Source of the DNA: an uncultured Eubacteriales bacterium
GTDB taxonomy: Bacteria; Bacillota_A; Clostridia; Christensenellales; Aristaeellaceae
Reading direction: 5' to 3'
Length of the DNA stretch: 5,749 nt
NCBI GenBank assembly: GCA_902766515.1
Contig: CACXEB010000044.1
Location: 1 to 5,749, forward strand
The translations under genes were made by a program, and so were the position numbers. Below, in pieces: positions 5,641 through 5,749 of the stretch (positions are counted from its first letter, which is position 1; every line of letters starts with the position of its first letter). The notes beneath the pieces are model-generated. The model was given only the letters and a program-made list of their open reading frames with translations. It was not told where the DNA came from and did not search any database.

Positions 5641-5660
5641 CTCGCATACTATACCATAAA
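5641..5660 (-). promoter_or_regulatory. Extended -10 promoter of the acetyltransferase (and probably the operon)
   Basis: On the minus strand TATAGT (5648-5653) is preceded directly by TGG (5654-5656), an extended -10 form. The region a -35 box would occupy (about 5671-5676, TGGCTT) matches poorly, which fits reliance on the extended -10. Predicted start of transcription is about 5641, giving a leader of about 40 nt with the AAGGAG site near its end. It is the only convincing promoter seen upstream of the five-gene minus-strand set. Confidence 0.55.
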
Positions 5661-5749
5661 AACCCCCAAAAAGCCATTGTTTTCCGAGGCTTTCGGATGA
5701 AATGCCGGGGATCGGGGCAACCATGGCAGGGCGCCGCTTGCGTCACCGC

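Noticed and set aside
5600..5746. N-terminal 49-residue extension of the acetyltransferase from the ATG at 5746
   Set aside because: It would read through the extended -10 promoter and lacks a ribosome binding site. The AAGGAG before 5599 gives a start that fits the family length.
5657..5749. Possible further gene, RNA or terminator at the right edge
   Set aside because: Only short weak inverted repeats (such as CCGA/TCGG near 5684-5696) are present, and no open frame of merit; nothing can be supported.
1..5749. CRISPR array, tRNA, rRNA, integrase or transposase
   Set aside because: No regularly spaced repeats, cloverleaf-like sequence, rRNA core motif or recombinase motif was seen on either strand.

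Overview
The window looks like a chromosomal segment from a GC-rich member of the Clostridia, probably a gut or rumen lineage near Oscillospiraceae or Christensenellales. The taxonomic hints are strong AGGAGG-type ribosome binding sites before nearly every gene, intrinsic (hairpin plus T-run) termination, and protein types common in that group (GltD-like oxidoreductase, CxxCxxC flavodoxins, YwaF-type membrane protein, Sat-like acetyltransferase). The assignment is inferred from style and not from a marker gene.

Left part (1-870, + strand): the window opens inside an FAD/NAD(P)-dependent oxidoreductase that ends at 638. About 200 noncoding bases follow, holding two similar hairpin-forming repeats in opposite orientation (about 652-820) and then a clear intrinsic terminator (839-874).

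Middle (871-2507, + strand): an abrupt AT-rich stretch of about 150 bp carries four copies of the octamer CTTATGTT, two of them forming an 11-bp inverted repeat, and a tandem TTAAGAAG. It leads into one monocistronic gene for a Schlafen-type AlbA_2 / HATPase_c_4 / winged-helix protein of the COG2865 'predicted transcriptional regulator' class. The true start is 1047, not the first ATG of the open frame at 672.

Right part (5653 down to about 2540, - strand): five genes in one direction. A Sat-like GNAT acetyltransferase has its own extended -10 promoter. After a 75-bp gap come an NTF2/SnoaL-like protein, a flavodoxin-fold protein with an iron-sulfur-flavoprotein cysteine motif, and a second flavodoxin-fold protein with a hydrophobic membrane tail. 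These last three are joined by 4-bp stop/start overlaps. A seven-helix YwaF/TMEM164-type membrane protein follows after 48 bp. The layout suggests one transcript producing a membrane-associated redox module, but the substrate cannot be read from the sequence.

The AlbA_2 gene and the YwaF-like gene converge at about 2510. The YwaF-like frame runs on for 46 codons antisense to the 3' end of the AlbA_2 gene, and no terminator is visible between them. A neighbouring frame offers a cluster of stops exactly where the family normally ends, which suggests a one-base indel or a rearranged junction. No tRNA, rRNA, CRISPR array, transposase or origin was recognised.
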